This document shows, piece by piece, positions 1 to 6,538 of a DNA stretch of 12,829 nucleotides; position 1 is the first letter of the stretch; the number at the start of each line of letters is the position of its first letter. The stretch lies in NCBI GenBank assembly GCA_905234575.1, contig CAJOIG010000023.1, forward strand, positions 1 through 12,829. The letters are read 5' to 3'. The stretch comes from an uncultured Oscillospiraceae bacterium (GTDB lineage Bacteria > Bacillota > Clostridia > Oscillospirales > Oscillospiraceae). Made by a program: the position numbers and the translations under genes. The notes under the pieces were generated by a model, which saw only the letters and a list, made by a program, of their open reading frames with translations, had not been told where the DNA came from and ran no database searches.

Positions 1-32
1 GCGCCTTGCACGGATAGAAAACAGAAGAATCA

Positions 33-64
33 AGAGAGTCTGTCCGATCAAAGACAGGCTCTCT
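33..64 (-). terminator. Terminator hairpin after ahcY
   Basis: Twelve-base-pair stem (33-44 with 53-64, including one G-U pair) with an 8-nt loop, starting 20 bases beyond the ahcY stop. On the minus strand the stem is followed by a T-rich stretch (TTGATTCTTCTG). On the plus strand it is followed by TTGTTATC, so it may act in both directions. Bases 1-32 show nothing else that I can identify. Confidence 0.7.
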
Positions 65-83
65 TTGTTATCTGAAAAAGGCA

Positions 84-1322
84 TCATTCCATGCCGAGGT
101 AGGCTTTTTGCTCCGCGGACAGGGTGTCGATGGAGACGCCGAGGGTCTCGAGCTTCCGGCGGGCGACGGCGAGGTCGATCTCCCGGGGCACGGGCACCAC
201 GCCGGGCTTCAGCCTGCCGCGGTTCCGGGCGAGGAACTGCGCCGACAGCGCCTGGATGGCGAAGCTCATGTCCATGATCTCCGCGGGATGCCCGTCCCCG
301 GAGGCCAGGTTCACGAGCCGGCCCTCCGCGAGGACGTACACCGTCCGGCCGTTCGGCAGGCGCCAGCCGCGGATGTTTTGGCGGGCGTCGAAGCTGGATT
401 CGGCGTATTCCCCGAGCTCGTCCATGGCGACCTCGACGTTGAAGTGCCCGGCGTTGCATAGGATCGCGCCGTCCTTCAGGAGCGGGAAATGCTCCCGGGT
501 GAGGATTCCGCAGTCGCCGGTGACGGTGACGAAGATGTCCCCGAGGGGCGCGGCCTCGGCCATGGGCATCACCCGGAAGCCGTCCATGACGGCCTCGATG
601 GCGCGGACGGGGTCCGTCTCGGTGACGATGACCCGGGCGCCGAGGCCCTTCGCCCGCATGGCGACGCCCTTGCCGCACCAGCCGTAGCCGGCCACGACCA
701 CGTCCTTGCCCGCGACGATGAGGTTCGTCGTTCGCACGATGCCGTCCCAGACGGACTGGCCCGTGCCGTAGCGGTTGTCGAACAGGTGCTTGCAGTCGGC
801 GTCGTTCACCATGACCGCCGGGAAGCGCAGTGTGCCCGCCCGGTCCATCTGCCGCAGGCGGCGGATGCCGGTGGTGGTCTCCTCGCAGGAGCCGACGACC
901 CCGTCGATGAGCTCCGGGAAGCGCTGATACAGCCGGGCGACGAGATCGCCGCCGTCGTCGATGATGATGTGCGGCCCGACCTCCAGCGCCCGGTCGAGGT
1001 AGGCAGTATACTCTTCCTCCGTGCAGCCGTGGGTCGCGTGCACGTCGATGCCGCCGGCCGCCACCGCCGCCGCGACGTCGTCCTGCGTGGAGAGGGGGTT
1101 GCAGCCCGTGACGTGCATCTCCGCGCCGCCGAGGGCCAGGACCCGGCAGAGATAGGCGGTCTTCGCCTCCATGTGGACGGACAGCGCGATCCGAAGCCCC
1201 GCGAAGGGCTTCGTCTGTTCAAATTCCGCGGCGATGGACCGCAGCAGCGGCATGTTCGCCTCGACCCAGGCGATCTTGCGCTCTCCGGAGGGGGCGAGAG
1301 TGATGTCCCGGACGGTGCTCAT
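84..1322 (-). CDS. ahcY: S-adenosylhomocysteine hydrolase (adenosylhomocysteinase), 412 aa
   Basis: Cytosolic NAD-dependent enzyme that splits S-adenosylhomocysteine into homocysteine and adenosine, removing the product inhibitor of SAM-dependent methylation. The ATG is chosen because it overlaps the metK stop (ATGA, 1319-1322), as expected for translational coupling. Visible family residues are His50, the Asp122-Asp123-Gly-Gly motif, Glu148 in CEETTTG, Lys178, Asp182-Asn183, and His293 in NAGHF. The Rossmann NAD site is G212-Y-G-W-C-G-K-G219, and NRYGTGQSVWDGI (183-195) is typical of the family. At 412 residues it matches the shorter bacterial/archaeal form. It ends shortly after the EQKAYLG segment and lacks the KPDHYRY-type C-terminus of the longer enzymes, so cofactor closure may differ. 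It is second gene of an operon led by a SAM riboswitch, so supply and recycling of SAM are probably controlled together. The family call is secure. Confidence 0.97.
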   Translation of the reverse strand: MSTVRDITLAPSGERKIAWVEANMPLLRSIAAEFEQTKPFAGLRIALSVHMEAKTAYLCRVLALGGAEMHVTGCNPLSTQDDVAAAVAAGGIDVHATHGCTEEEYTAYLDRALEVGPHIIIDDGGDLVARLYQRFPELIDGVVGSCEETTTGIRRLRQMDRAGTLRFPAVMVNDADCKHLFDNRYGTGQSVWDGIVRTTNLIVAGKDVVVAGYGWCGKGVAMRAKGLGARVIVTETDPVRAIEAVMDGFRVMPMAEAAPLGDIFVTVTGDCGILTREHFPLLKDGAILCNAGHFNVEVAMDELGEYAESSFDARQNIRGWRLPNGRTVYVLAEGRLVNLASGDGHPAEIMDMSFAIQALSAQFLARNRGRLKPGVVPVPREIDLAVARRKLETLGVSIDTLSAEQKAYLGME

Positions 1323-2506
1323 ACGCCGACCGCCTTCCGCAGGGCGTCGGCCCGGTCGGTGCTCTCCCACTTCACGCCCAGGTCCTCCCGGCCCATGTGC
1401 CCGTAGGCGGCCAGGGGACGGTAGATGGGCTTTTTGAGGTCCAGATCCCGGATGATGGCGGAGGGACGCAGATCGAAGACCTTCGTCACGGCCTCCTGCA
1501 AAGCGGAATCGGACACGGCCCCGGTGCCGAAGGTGGTCACGTTCACGGACACCGGCGTCGCCACGCCGATGGCGTAAGCGAGCTGGACCTGGCAGCGCTC
1601 CGCGAGGCCCGCGGCGACGATGTTCTTCGCCACCCAGCGGGCGGCGTAGGCGGCGCTGCGGTCCACCTTCGTGGGGTCCTTGCCGGAGAAGGCGCCGCCG
1701 CCGTGGGGCGCGCTGCCGCCGTAGGTGTCCACGATGATCTTGCGCCCGGTGAGCCCGGAATCCCCCTGGGGCCCGCCGATGACGAAGCGTCCGGTGGGGT
1801 TGATGTAGTAGGTGATGTCCCCCTTGTTGAGCTCCGGCGGGAGGATGGGCTCGATGACATGCTTGATCATGTCGGCGCGGATCTGCTCGAGGGTCGCCTC
1901 CGGCGCGTGCTGGGTGGAGACGACGACGGTGTCCACGCGGACGGGCTTGCTCATCTCGTCGTACTCGACGGTGACCTGGGTCTTGCCGTCGGGCCGGAGG
2001 TAGGGCAGGAGTCCGGACTTGCGGACGTCGGCGAGTCGCTTCGCCATCTTCTGGGCGAGGCTCAGCGGCAGGGGCATGAGCTCCGGGGTCTCGCTGGAGG
2101 CGTAGCCGAACATCATGCCCTGGTCGCCCGCGCCGTTCTGCAGCTCGGCGTCCGCGCCGCCCTGCTTCTGCTCGAGGCTCGCGTTCACGCCCATGGCAAT
2201 GTCCGGGGACTGCTCGTCGATGGCGGTCAGCACGGCGCAGGTGTCGCAGTCCATGCCGTATTTCGCGCGGTCGTAGCCGATGTCCCGGAGGACCTCCCGG
2301 GCGATGTGGGGGATGTCGACGTAGCAGGTCGTGGTGATCTCGCCCATGACGAACACCATGCCGGTGGTGGCGGTGCACTCGCAGGCAACGTGGCCGTCGG
2401 GGTCCTGGGCGAGGATGGCGTCGAGGATTGCGTCGGAGATCTGGTCGCAGATCTTGTCGGGATGTCCCTCCGTGACGGATTCGGAGGTGAAAAGGTAATG
2501 GGCCAT
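1319..2506 (-). CDS. metK: S-adenosylmethionine synthetase (methionine adenosyltransferase), 395 aa
   Basis: Makes S-adenosylmethionine from methionine and ATP in the cytosol. The length (395 residues) is normal for bacterial MetK. Signatures are GHPDK at 14-18, GAGDQG at 125-130 (ATP-binding signature) and the glycine-rich GGGAFSGKDPTKVDRS at 269-284. The start at 2506 gives the usual MAHYLFTSESVTEGHPDK N-terminus and has AAGGAG about 10 nt upstream. A TTG further upstream at 2533 is open but lies in the terminator U-tract and is rejected. Expression is controlled by the SAM-I riboswitch at 2577-2679 and its terminator, so high SAM should stop transcription before the gene. The last codons overlap ahcY by four bases. 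Confidence 0.98.
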   Translation of the reverse strand: MAHYLFTSESVTEGHPDKICDQISDAILDAILAQDPDGHVACECTATTGMVFVMGEITTTCYVDIPHIAREVLRDIGYDRAKYGMDCDTCAVLTAIDEQSPDIAMGVNASLEQKQGGADAELQNGAGDQGMMFGYASSETPELMPLPLSLAQKMAKRLADVRKSGLLPYLRPDGKTQVTVEYDEMSKPVRVDTVVVSTQHAPEATLEQIRADMIKHVIEPILPPELNKGDITYYINPTGRFVIGGPQGDSGLTGRKIIVDTYGGSAPHGGGAFSGKDPTKVDRSAAYAARWVAKNIVAAGLAERCQVQLAYAIGVATPVSVNVTTFGTGAVSDSALQEAVTKVFDLRPSAIIRDLDLKKPIYRPLAAYGHMGREDLGVKWESTDRADALRKAVGV

Positions 2507-2533
2507 AGCTTGGATTCTCCTTTGTTGAAGCAA

Positions 2534-2561
2534 TAAAAAACGTCTGCCGGAACGGCAGACG
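2534..2561 (-). terminator. Riboswitch-controlled intrinsic terminator before metK
   Basis: Perfect 9-bp stem (2541-2549 with 2553-2561) with a 3-nt loop, followed on the minus strand by six T residues (2535-2540). The alternative antiterminator is also visible. Minus-strand GGAACGG (2572-2578) can pair with CCGTTCC (2549-2555), which spans the terminator loop and part of its stem. The upstream half shares two bases with the riboswitch P1 3' strand, so formation of P1 (SAM bound) and formation of the antiterminator compete. Confidence 0.93.
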
Positions 2562-2576
2562 AACCTGGATACCGTT

Positions 2577-2679
2577 CCTTATCTTTCGATTTCCTCGCCG
2601 GATTTGGCACCTTTGGCGCTCGAAAGCGCCCAGGTTGCCGGGCTTCACAGGGCCGGTCCCTCCGCCACTCTTGATAAGG
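2577..2679 (-). promoter_or_regulatory. SAM-I (S-box) riboswitch
   Basis: Read on the minus strand, it begins with CCTTATCAAGAG and continues through GGAGGGACCGGCCC, TGTGAAGCCCGGCAACC, GGTGCCAAATCC and GAAAGATAAGG. These are the conserved S-box blocks in order. P1 is CCTTATC (2673-2679) with GATAAGG (2577-2583). P3 is the GGCGCT-TTCG-AGCGCC hairpin. It binds S-adenosylmethionine and, with the terminator at 2534-2561, represses metK-ahcY when SAM is plentiful. Confidence 0.97.
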
Positions 2680-2703
2680 CTATGCAGTTTTTGACACGGT
2701 GCT

Positions 2704-2732
2704 ATTGTACCCATGCTCCGCGGCTTTGTCAA
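2704..2732 (-). promoter_or_regulatory. Sigma-A promoter of metK-ahcY
   Basis: On the minus strand a perfect -35 TTGACA (2727-2732), a 17-bp spacer and -10 TACAAT (2704-2709). Transcription should begin near 2697, about 18 nt before the riboswitch P1 stem. Confidence 0.92.
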
Positions 2733-2741
2733 GAGTGTCGG

Positions 2742-2770
2742 TTGACAAAAACGCGCCTTTGGCGCAGAAT
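2742..2770 (+). promoter_or_regulatory. Candidate sigma-A promoter of the VanZ-like gene
   Basis: Perfect -35 TTGACA (2742-2747), 17-bp spacer and -10 CAGAAT (2765-2770, four of six consensus bases). The predicted start site is at about 2776-2778, directly at the ATG at 2778, implying a leaderless mRNA. Another possible -10, TACAGG at 2770, is rejected because its spacing would be 22 bp. Confidence 0.6.
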
Positions 2771-2777
2771 ACAGGGT

Positions 2778-3251
2778 ATGAAGACATTTGTTTTTATTGT
2801 GAAGCTCCTGCTGGTGCTCGCGATGCTGGGCTTCATCTGGGGGCAGTCGCTGCTGCCGGGGGACCTGTCCCAGCTGGAGAGCGACCGGGTGCTCGGGCTG
2901 GTGCGCCCGGTGGTGGAGGTCCTGCAGCGGGTCCTCGCCGCCCTGGGCCGGGAGTATGAGCTGGCCTTCCTCGTGCGGAAGCTCGCCCACTTCACGGAAT
3001 ACGCCGTGCTGGGCGTGCTGATGTTCGTCCTCTTCCTCCAGCCGGACGGCGGCGGACGGTATCTCCTGCCCATGGGGCTGTGCCTGAGCTCCGCGGCCAT
3101 CGACGAGGGGCTGCAGCTCCTCGCGGTGGACCGCGGCCCGGCCCTGCGGGACGTGATCCTGGATTTTACCGGCTCCTGCGCGGGCATCCTCGCGGCGGGA
3201 CTGTGCGTCGTGCTGCTGCACGCGCTGTTTCCCCGGCGGGAAAAAGAATAG
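2778..3251 (+). CDS. VanZ-like family membrane protein, 157 aa
   Basis: Small integral membrane protein of the VanZ-like family. Named after the teicoplanin-resistance protein VanZ, most chromosomal members have no proven role. The family motif K68-x2-H71-F-x-E74-Y75 is present. D109-E110-x2-Q113 and R119-G-x4-D125-x3-D129-x2-G132 follow, as expected. Hydrophobic segments lie at about 4-22, 76-90, 96-107 and 134-151. The ATG at 2778 is chosen because the protein then begins with a charged Met-Lys followed by the first membrane segment. There is no properly spaced Shine-Dalgarno site (AGGG lies only about 2 nt away), while a promoter places the RNA start at the ATG. The next gene begins 9 nt after the stop, so the two are probably co-transcribed. 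Glycopeptide resistance should not be inferred. Confidence 0.88.
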   Translation: MKTFVFIVKLLLVLAMLGFIWGQSLLPGDLSQLESDRVLGLVRPVVEVLQRVLAALGREYELAFLVRKLAHFTEYAVLGVLMFVLFLQPDGGGRYLLPMGLCLSSAAIDEGLQLLAVDRGPALRDVILDFTGSCAGILAAGLCVVLLHALFPRREKE

Positions 3252-3260
3252 GAGGGACCC

Positions 3261-5255
3261 ATGGACCTGCAGTATCTCGATCAGCCGCTCCGCGTCGGGC
3301 GGCTCACGCTGAAAAACCGGATCCTCATGACGGCGATGCACACGCTCTACGCCGAGAACGGCCTCCCGTCGGCCCGGTTCAACGAGTTCTACTGGCGGCG
3401 GGCCGAGGGCGGCACGGGTCTCGTGGTCGTCGGGGCCTGCCGGTTCGACGGCAAGGGCGCGGTGAAAAGCACCATGGACCTGACGGACGACGCCTGCATC
3501 AAGCCCTGGCAGAGCTTCACCCGCGGGATGCGGGAGCGGGGCTGCCCCGTGGCCGTGCAGCTCTACCACGCCGGGCGGTATATGCGGCAAGCCGCCGTGC
3601 CGGACGGAAACGGCGCCATCGCCCCGTCGGCGGTGTTCACGCCGTTCACGAAGGAGACGGCAAGAGCCATGACGGCCGAGGACATCGACGCCGTGGTCCG
3701 CGCCTGGGCCGAGGGCGCGCGCCGGGCCCGGGAGGCGGGCTTCGACGCCGTGGAGATCTCCGGCTCGGCGGGGTATCTCATCTCCCAGTTTTTGTCCCCC
3801 CTGACGAACCGCCGGGAGGACGAGTACGGCGGGAGCTTTGAAAACCGCTGCCGCTTCCCGCTTGCCGTCATCGCCGCGGTGCGGCAGGCCGTGGGCGACG
3901 ATTACACCGTCCTCCTGCGCTATGGGGCTCACACCCTGGTCCCCGGCGCGGGCGGCTCGGCGGAGTGCCGGGATTTCGCCGTGCTGGCGGCAAAGGCGGG
4001 CGTGGACCTTCTGGACCTCACCGGCGGCTGGCACGAGAGCCGCGTCCCCCAGCTCACGGGGGAGATGCCGAAGGCGGCCTTGTCTTACCTCGCGGCGGAC
4101 ATCAAGGCCGCGGTGGATGTTCCCGTCGCCATGGCGAACCGCATGGGCGACCCCCGGGAGGCGGAAAAGGCCCTGGCCCTGGGCCGCTGCGACATGGTCG
4201 CCCTGGGCCGTCCCCTCATCGCGGAGCCGGACTACGGCAAGTTCATCCTGGCGGGCACGCCCGAGCGCATTCGCCCCTGCGTGAGCTGCAACCAGGGGTG
4301 CCTGGCCGGGACCTTTTTCGAAAAGCCCATCCGCTGCCTCGCGAACGGCTTCGCGGGCCGGGAGCACGCGCTCCGGTCCGAGCCCGCTCCGGTCAAAAAG
4401 CGGATTTTGGTCGTGGGCGGCGGCCCCGCGGGCATGGAGTGCGCCCTGCAAGCGGCCCGGCGGGGCCACGACGTGGAGCTCTGGGAGGCGTCCGACCGCC
4501 TCGGCGGCCAGATGACGCTGTTTTCGACGCTGCCCGCCCGGGAAGCCTTCGCGGAGCTGCTGCACTGGTACGAGGAGGCTCTGCCGGAAGCCGGGGTCCG
4601 GGTGTGCCTGGACCGTCCGGCGGACGCCGATTCGGTGCAGGCCGGGGCGTTCGACGCGTGCGTCCTCGCCTGCGGCCGGAAGTATAAGCCCGTCCCCGTG
4701 TCCGTGGAGCCGGACGCCGTGCCGGTGTACACCATGGTTGACTATTTTGCGAAACAGCCCATCCTGCCGAAGCGGGTGGCGGTGATCGGCGGCAGCTTCG
4801 TGGGCCTCGAGATCGCCCGGGCGCTCCTGCTGGACGCCAGCGCCTCCCCGGCGGACGTGTTCTACCGGATGCGCTACGGCGTGGAGCCGGACGAGACGAT
4901 CCATGCCCAGCTCGCCCGCTCGGACCGGACCGTGGCGGTGTTCGAGCGCCTGCCGAAGCTCGGCGCGGGGTATGAGCCCGGCATCGCCTGGCCGACCCTC
5001 GGGGACCTCTCCCGCTTCGGCGCGGAGCTCCATAAGGGCACAGCAGTTACCGCCGTCACGTCGGAGGGCGTCCGCACGGCGGACGGCGTCTGGCCCTGCG
5101 AGGCCGTGATCGTCTGCCCCGGCACGGAGCCGGACGAGGCGCTGCAAACGGCGCTGGCCGATGTCTTTCCCTGCCATGCCGTCGGCAACGCCGCCCGCCT
5201 CGGCCGGGCCATCGACGCCATCGAGGCCGGCTGCGCCCTGGGCTGCGAGATCTGA
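3261..5255 (+). CDS. FadH-type 2,4-dienoyl-CoA reductase / NADH:flavin oxidoreductase, 664 aa
   Basis: Old-yellow-enzyme-family oxidoreductase with full multidomain architecture. Residues 1-335 are the FMN-binding TIM barrel. The 4Fe-4S site is C340-x2-C343-x3-C347-x11-C359, FAD binds at G386-G-G-P-A-G391, and the NAD(P)H Rossmann motif is G510-G-S-F-V-G515. The length (664) is close to E. coli FadH (about 672). Where YqjM-like members have HGAH, this protein has S167-G-S-A170. It keeps Tyr172 and His258 (GGWHESR), which align with the catalytic Tyr/His pair of E. coli 2,4-dienoyl-CoA reductase. That favours an enoyl/dienoyl-CoA or other activated alkene as substrate. Bile-acid (BaiCD/BaiH) and enoate reductases share the fold, so the substrate is not settled. 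The ATG follows AGGAGGG with good spacing. It is second in an operon with the VanZ-like gene, and no fatty-acid genes adjoin it. Confidence 0.9.
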   Translation: MDLQYLDQPLRVGRLTLKNRILMTAMHTLYAENGLPSARFNEFYWRRAEGGTGLVVVGACRFDGKGAVKSTMDLTDDACIKPWQSFTRGMRERGCPVAVQLYHAGRYMRQAAVPDGNGAIAPSAVFTPFTKETARAMTAEDIDAVVRAWAEGARRAREAGFDAVEISGSAGYLISQFLSPLTNRREDEYGGSFENRCRFPLAVIAAVRQAVGDDYTVLLRYGAHTLVPGAGGSAECRDFAVLAAKAGVDLLDLTGGWHESRVPQLTGEMPKAALSYLAADIKAAVDVPVAMANRMGDPREAEKALALGRCDMVALGRPLIAEPDYGKFILAGTPERIRPCVSCNQGCLAGTFFEKPIRCLANGFAGREHALRSEPAPVKKRILVVGGGPAGMECALQAARRGHDVELWEASDRLGGQMTLFSTLPAREAFAELLHWYEEALPEAGVRVCLDRPADADSVQAGAFDACVLACGRKYKPVPVSVEPDAVPVYTMVDYFAKQPILPKRVAVIGGSFVGLEIARALLLDASASPADVFYRMRYGVEPDETIHAQLARSDRTVAVFERLPKLGAGYEPGIAWPTLGDLSRFGAELHKGTAVTAVTSEGVRTADGVWPCEAVIVCPGTEPDEALQTALADVFPCHAVGNAARLGRAIDAIEAGCALGCEI

Positions 5256-5271
5256 ACCATATAGGAATCGT

Positions 5272-5298
5272 CAGGAGCTCCCTTTGCGGGAGCTCCTG
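5272..5298. terminator. Shared terminator between convergent genes
   Basis: Perfect 11-bp stem (5272-5282 with 5288-5298) with a 5-nt loop. It lies between the plus-strand flavoprotein (stop at 5255) and the minus-strand endolysin-like gene (stop at 5302). The plus-strand tail is GGTTTATT and the minus-strand tail is weak, so it is better placed to stop the plus-strand transcript but probably serves both. Confidence 0.75.
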
Positions 5299-5301
5299 GG
5301 T

Positions 5302-6450
5302 TTATTCGAGTGCCTGCCAGGTGAGCGGGCCGACCTCGCCGTCGGGGACAAGGCCGCTGGCGGCCTGGAATTCCTTCACCGCCGCCTCCGTCGCGGGACC
5401 GAAGTCCCCGTCCGTCGCCACGGGATAGCCCGCGTACATCAGAAGCTCCTGGAGATAGCGGACCTCCGCGCCGCGGTCGCCCCGGCGCAGCAGGGTGTGG
5501 GACGGGCGTCCCGCGCCGAACATCCGCGCCCAGGTATAGCGGTCCGCCACGCCTGTCGGGTGCAGGCCCGCGCCGGTTTGGTAGTCCTCCGTCGCCGCGC
5601 GGGTATATGCGCCGAAGGCCCCGTCGAACATCTGCGGGTCCGCGCCGGCGCAGTAGAGCATCCCCTGCCAGACATACACGTCGTCGCTGTCGTCGCCCGC
5701 CCGGAGGGACCGGGTGGCGTAGTACGTTTCGGGGCCCCATTCGCCGTCCTCCGCGAGGCCGACGCCGTAGGCGGCGTTCAGATACCGCTGGTGCGCCTGG
5801 ATGGCGGCCCGCTTCGTGACGGGGCCGTATTCCCCGTCCGACGTCACCCCCAGCCAGCGCTGGAACCGCTCGATGCCGGGGCTTGCGCCCGCGGCGAGGT
5901 TCAGCGTGACGTAGCCGTAGATATACGCGCTGCCGAGGCTGTAGGAGCGCTTGCGGGCCATGTTGCCGGAGTTTCCCTCGTAGGTGTAGACGATGGAACT
6001 GTCCGCGGCGTACACCATGCCGGTGTGCGTGCGGGTGCTGCCGTTGTCGGAGAAGATGATGACGTCCCCCGGCTGCGGCGTGTAGAGCGTGCCGGAGCGC
6101 CCGTTCTGCGTGAGCTGCCAGGCGCTCCAGTGCTTTTTCTCCGCGGGCGCGGCGTCCCAGACCTGGTTGCAGGTCGTATAGGGCCAGACGCCCCACATCG
6201 TCCGCTTCGCGGAGGAGACGTCGCTGCCGCAGCCCTCGTAGACGGCGGTGGACACCATCATGGCGCACCACGCGCCGGGGTTCACGCCGCAGACGACGCC
6301 CATATAGGTCCAGTTGCCGTCCCCGTCGTTTTTGTGGAAATTCTCCACGGCCCGGGTCAGATACCGCGGGTCGCCGTCCTTCTTTTCGATATAGCCTCCG
6401 TGGTCGATATAATAGGCGAACGCATCCAGAAGGTCGTTTGCCGATGCCAT
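5302..6450 (-). CDS. Endolysin-like cell-wall hydrolase: CHAP-like domain plus three peptidoglycan-binding repeats, 382 aa
   Basis: Likely cleaves peptidoglycan. The N-terminal ~185 residues look like a CHAP/NlpC-type cysteine amidase or peptidase. Cys62 lies in GAWCAMMVS, His142 in THTGMVY, and Glu158-Gly-Asn fits the third position of the CHAP triad. PQPGDVIIF (126-134) is the usual segment before the histidine. Three peptidoglycan_binding_1-type repeats follow at about 190-230, 253-305 and 323-380, with DGEYGP, DGEWGP, and DGDFGP plus DGEVGP motifs. There is no signal peptide or lipobox, as in phage endolysins released by a holin, and no holin or other phage gene is nearby. The start at 6450 is preferred over the in-frame ATG at 6456, because GGGGAGGG (6457-6464) lies 6 nt before the former and directly abuts the latter. 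It follows the terminator of the upstream gene, and I found no convincing promoter of its own. Confidence 0.85.
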   Translation of the reverse strand: MASANDLLDAFAYYIDHGGYIEKKDGDPRYLTRAVENFHKNDGDGNWTYMGVVCGVNPGAWCAMMVSTAVYEGCGSDVSSAKRTMWGVWPYTTCNQVWDAAPAEKKHWSAWQLTQNGRSGTLYTPQPGDVIIFSDNGSTRTHTGMVYAADSSIVYTYEGNSGNMARKRSYSLGSAYIYGYVTLNLAAGASPGIERFQRWLGVTSDGEYGPVTKRAAIQAHQRYLNAAYGVGLAEDGEWGPETYYATRSLRAGDDSDDVYVWQGMLYCAGADPQMFDGAFGAYTRAATEDYQTGAGLHPTGVADRYTWARMFGAGRPSHTLLRRGDRGAEVRYLQELLMYAGYPVATDGDFGPATEAAVKEFQAASGLVPDGEVGPLTWQALE

Positions 6451-6490
6451 ACGCATCCCTCCCCGCCAGTCTATGCAGGGACAGAGAAAA

Positions 6491-6514
6491 CCGCCCCGGA
6501 AAAAACCGGGGCGG
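6491..6514 (-). terminator. Intrinsic terminator after the 234-aa hypothetical gene
   Basis: Perfect 9-bp GC-rich stem (6491-6499 with 6506-6514) with a six-T loop on the minus strand, followed by TTTTCTCT. It lies 24 bases past the stop of the gene ending at 6539. It separates that gene from the endolysin-like gene downstream. Confidence 0.85.
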
Positions 6515-6538
6515 CAGTTCGTTTGCGGGATGGGGGGA

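Noticed and set aside
2507..2533. Upstream TTG start for metK adding nine residues
   Set aside because: It lies in the U-tract of the riboswitch terminator, has no ribosome-binding site and would disturb the conserved MetK N-terminus.
2753..2765. Small GCGCC-TTT-GGCGC hairpin, followed by GTTTTTG on the minus strand
   Set aside because: A five-pair stem inside the spacer of the VanZ-like promoter, with no minus-strand gene upstream that needs terminating. Probably chance.
2604..2777. Upstream extension of the VanZ-like frame
   Set aside because: It would cross the SAM riboswitch region and the divergent promoters. The predicted transcription start lies at the ATG at 2778.
2778..3251. Glycopeptide resistance from the VanZ-like gene
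   Set aside because: No vanS/R/H/A/X/Y genes are nearby, and VanZ-like proteins are widespread with unrelated or unknown roles.
84..5177. A single 1,697-codon minus-strand open frame
   Set aside because: Only its last 412 codons (ahcY) are real. The rest runs antisense to the flavoprotein and VanZ-like genes, through the metK riboswitch, and out of frame through metK. It has an Arg/Pro/His/Gly-rich composition typical of GC-rich shadow frames.
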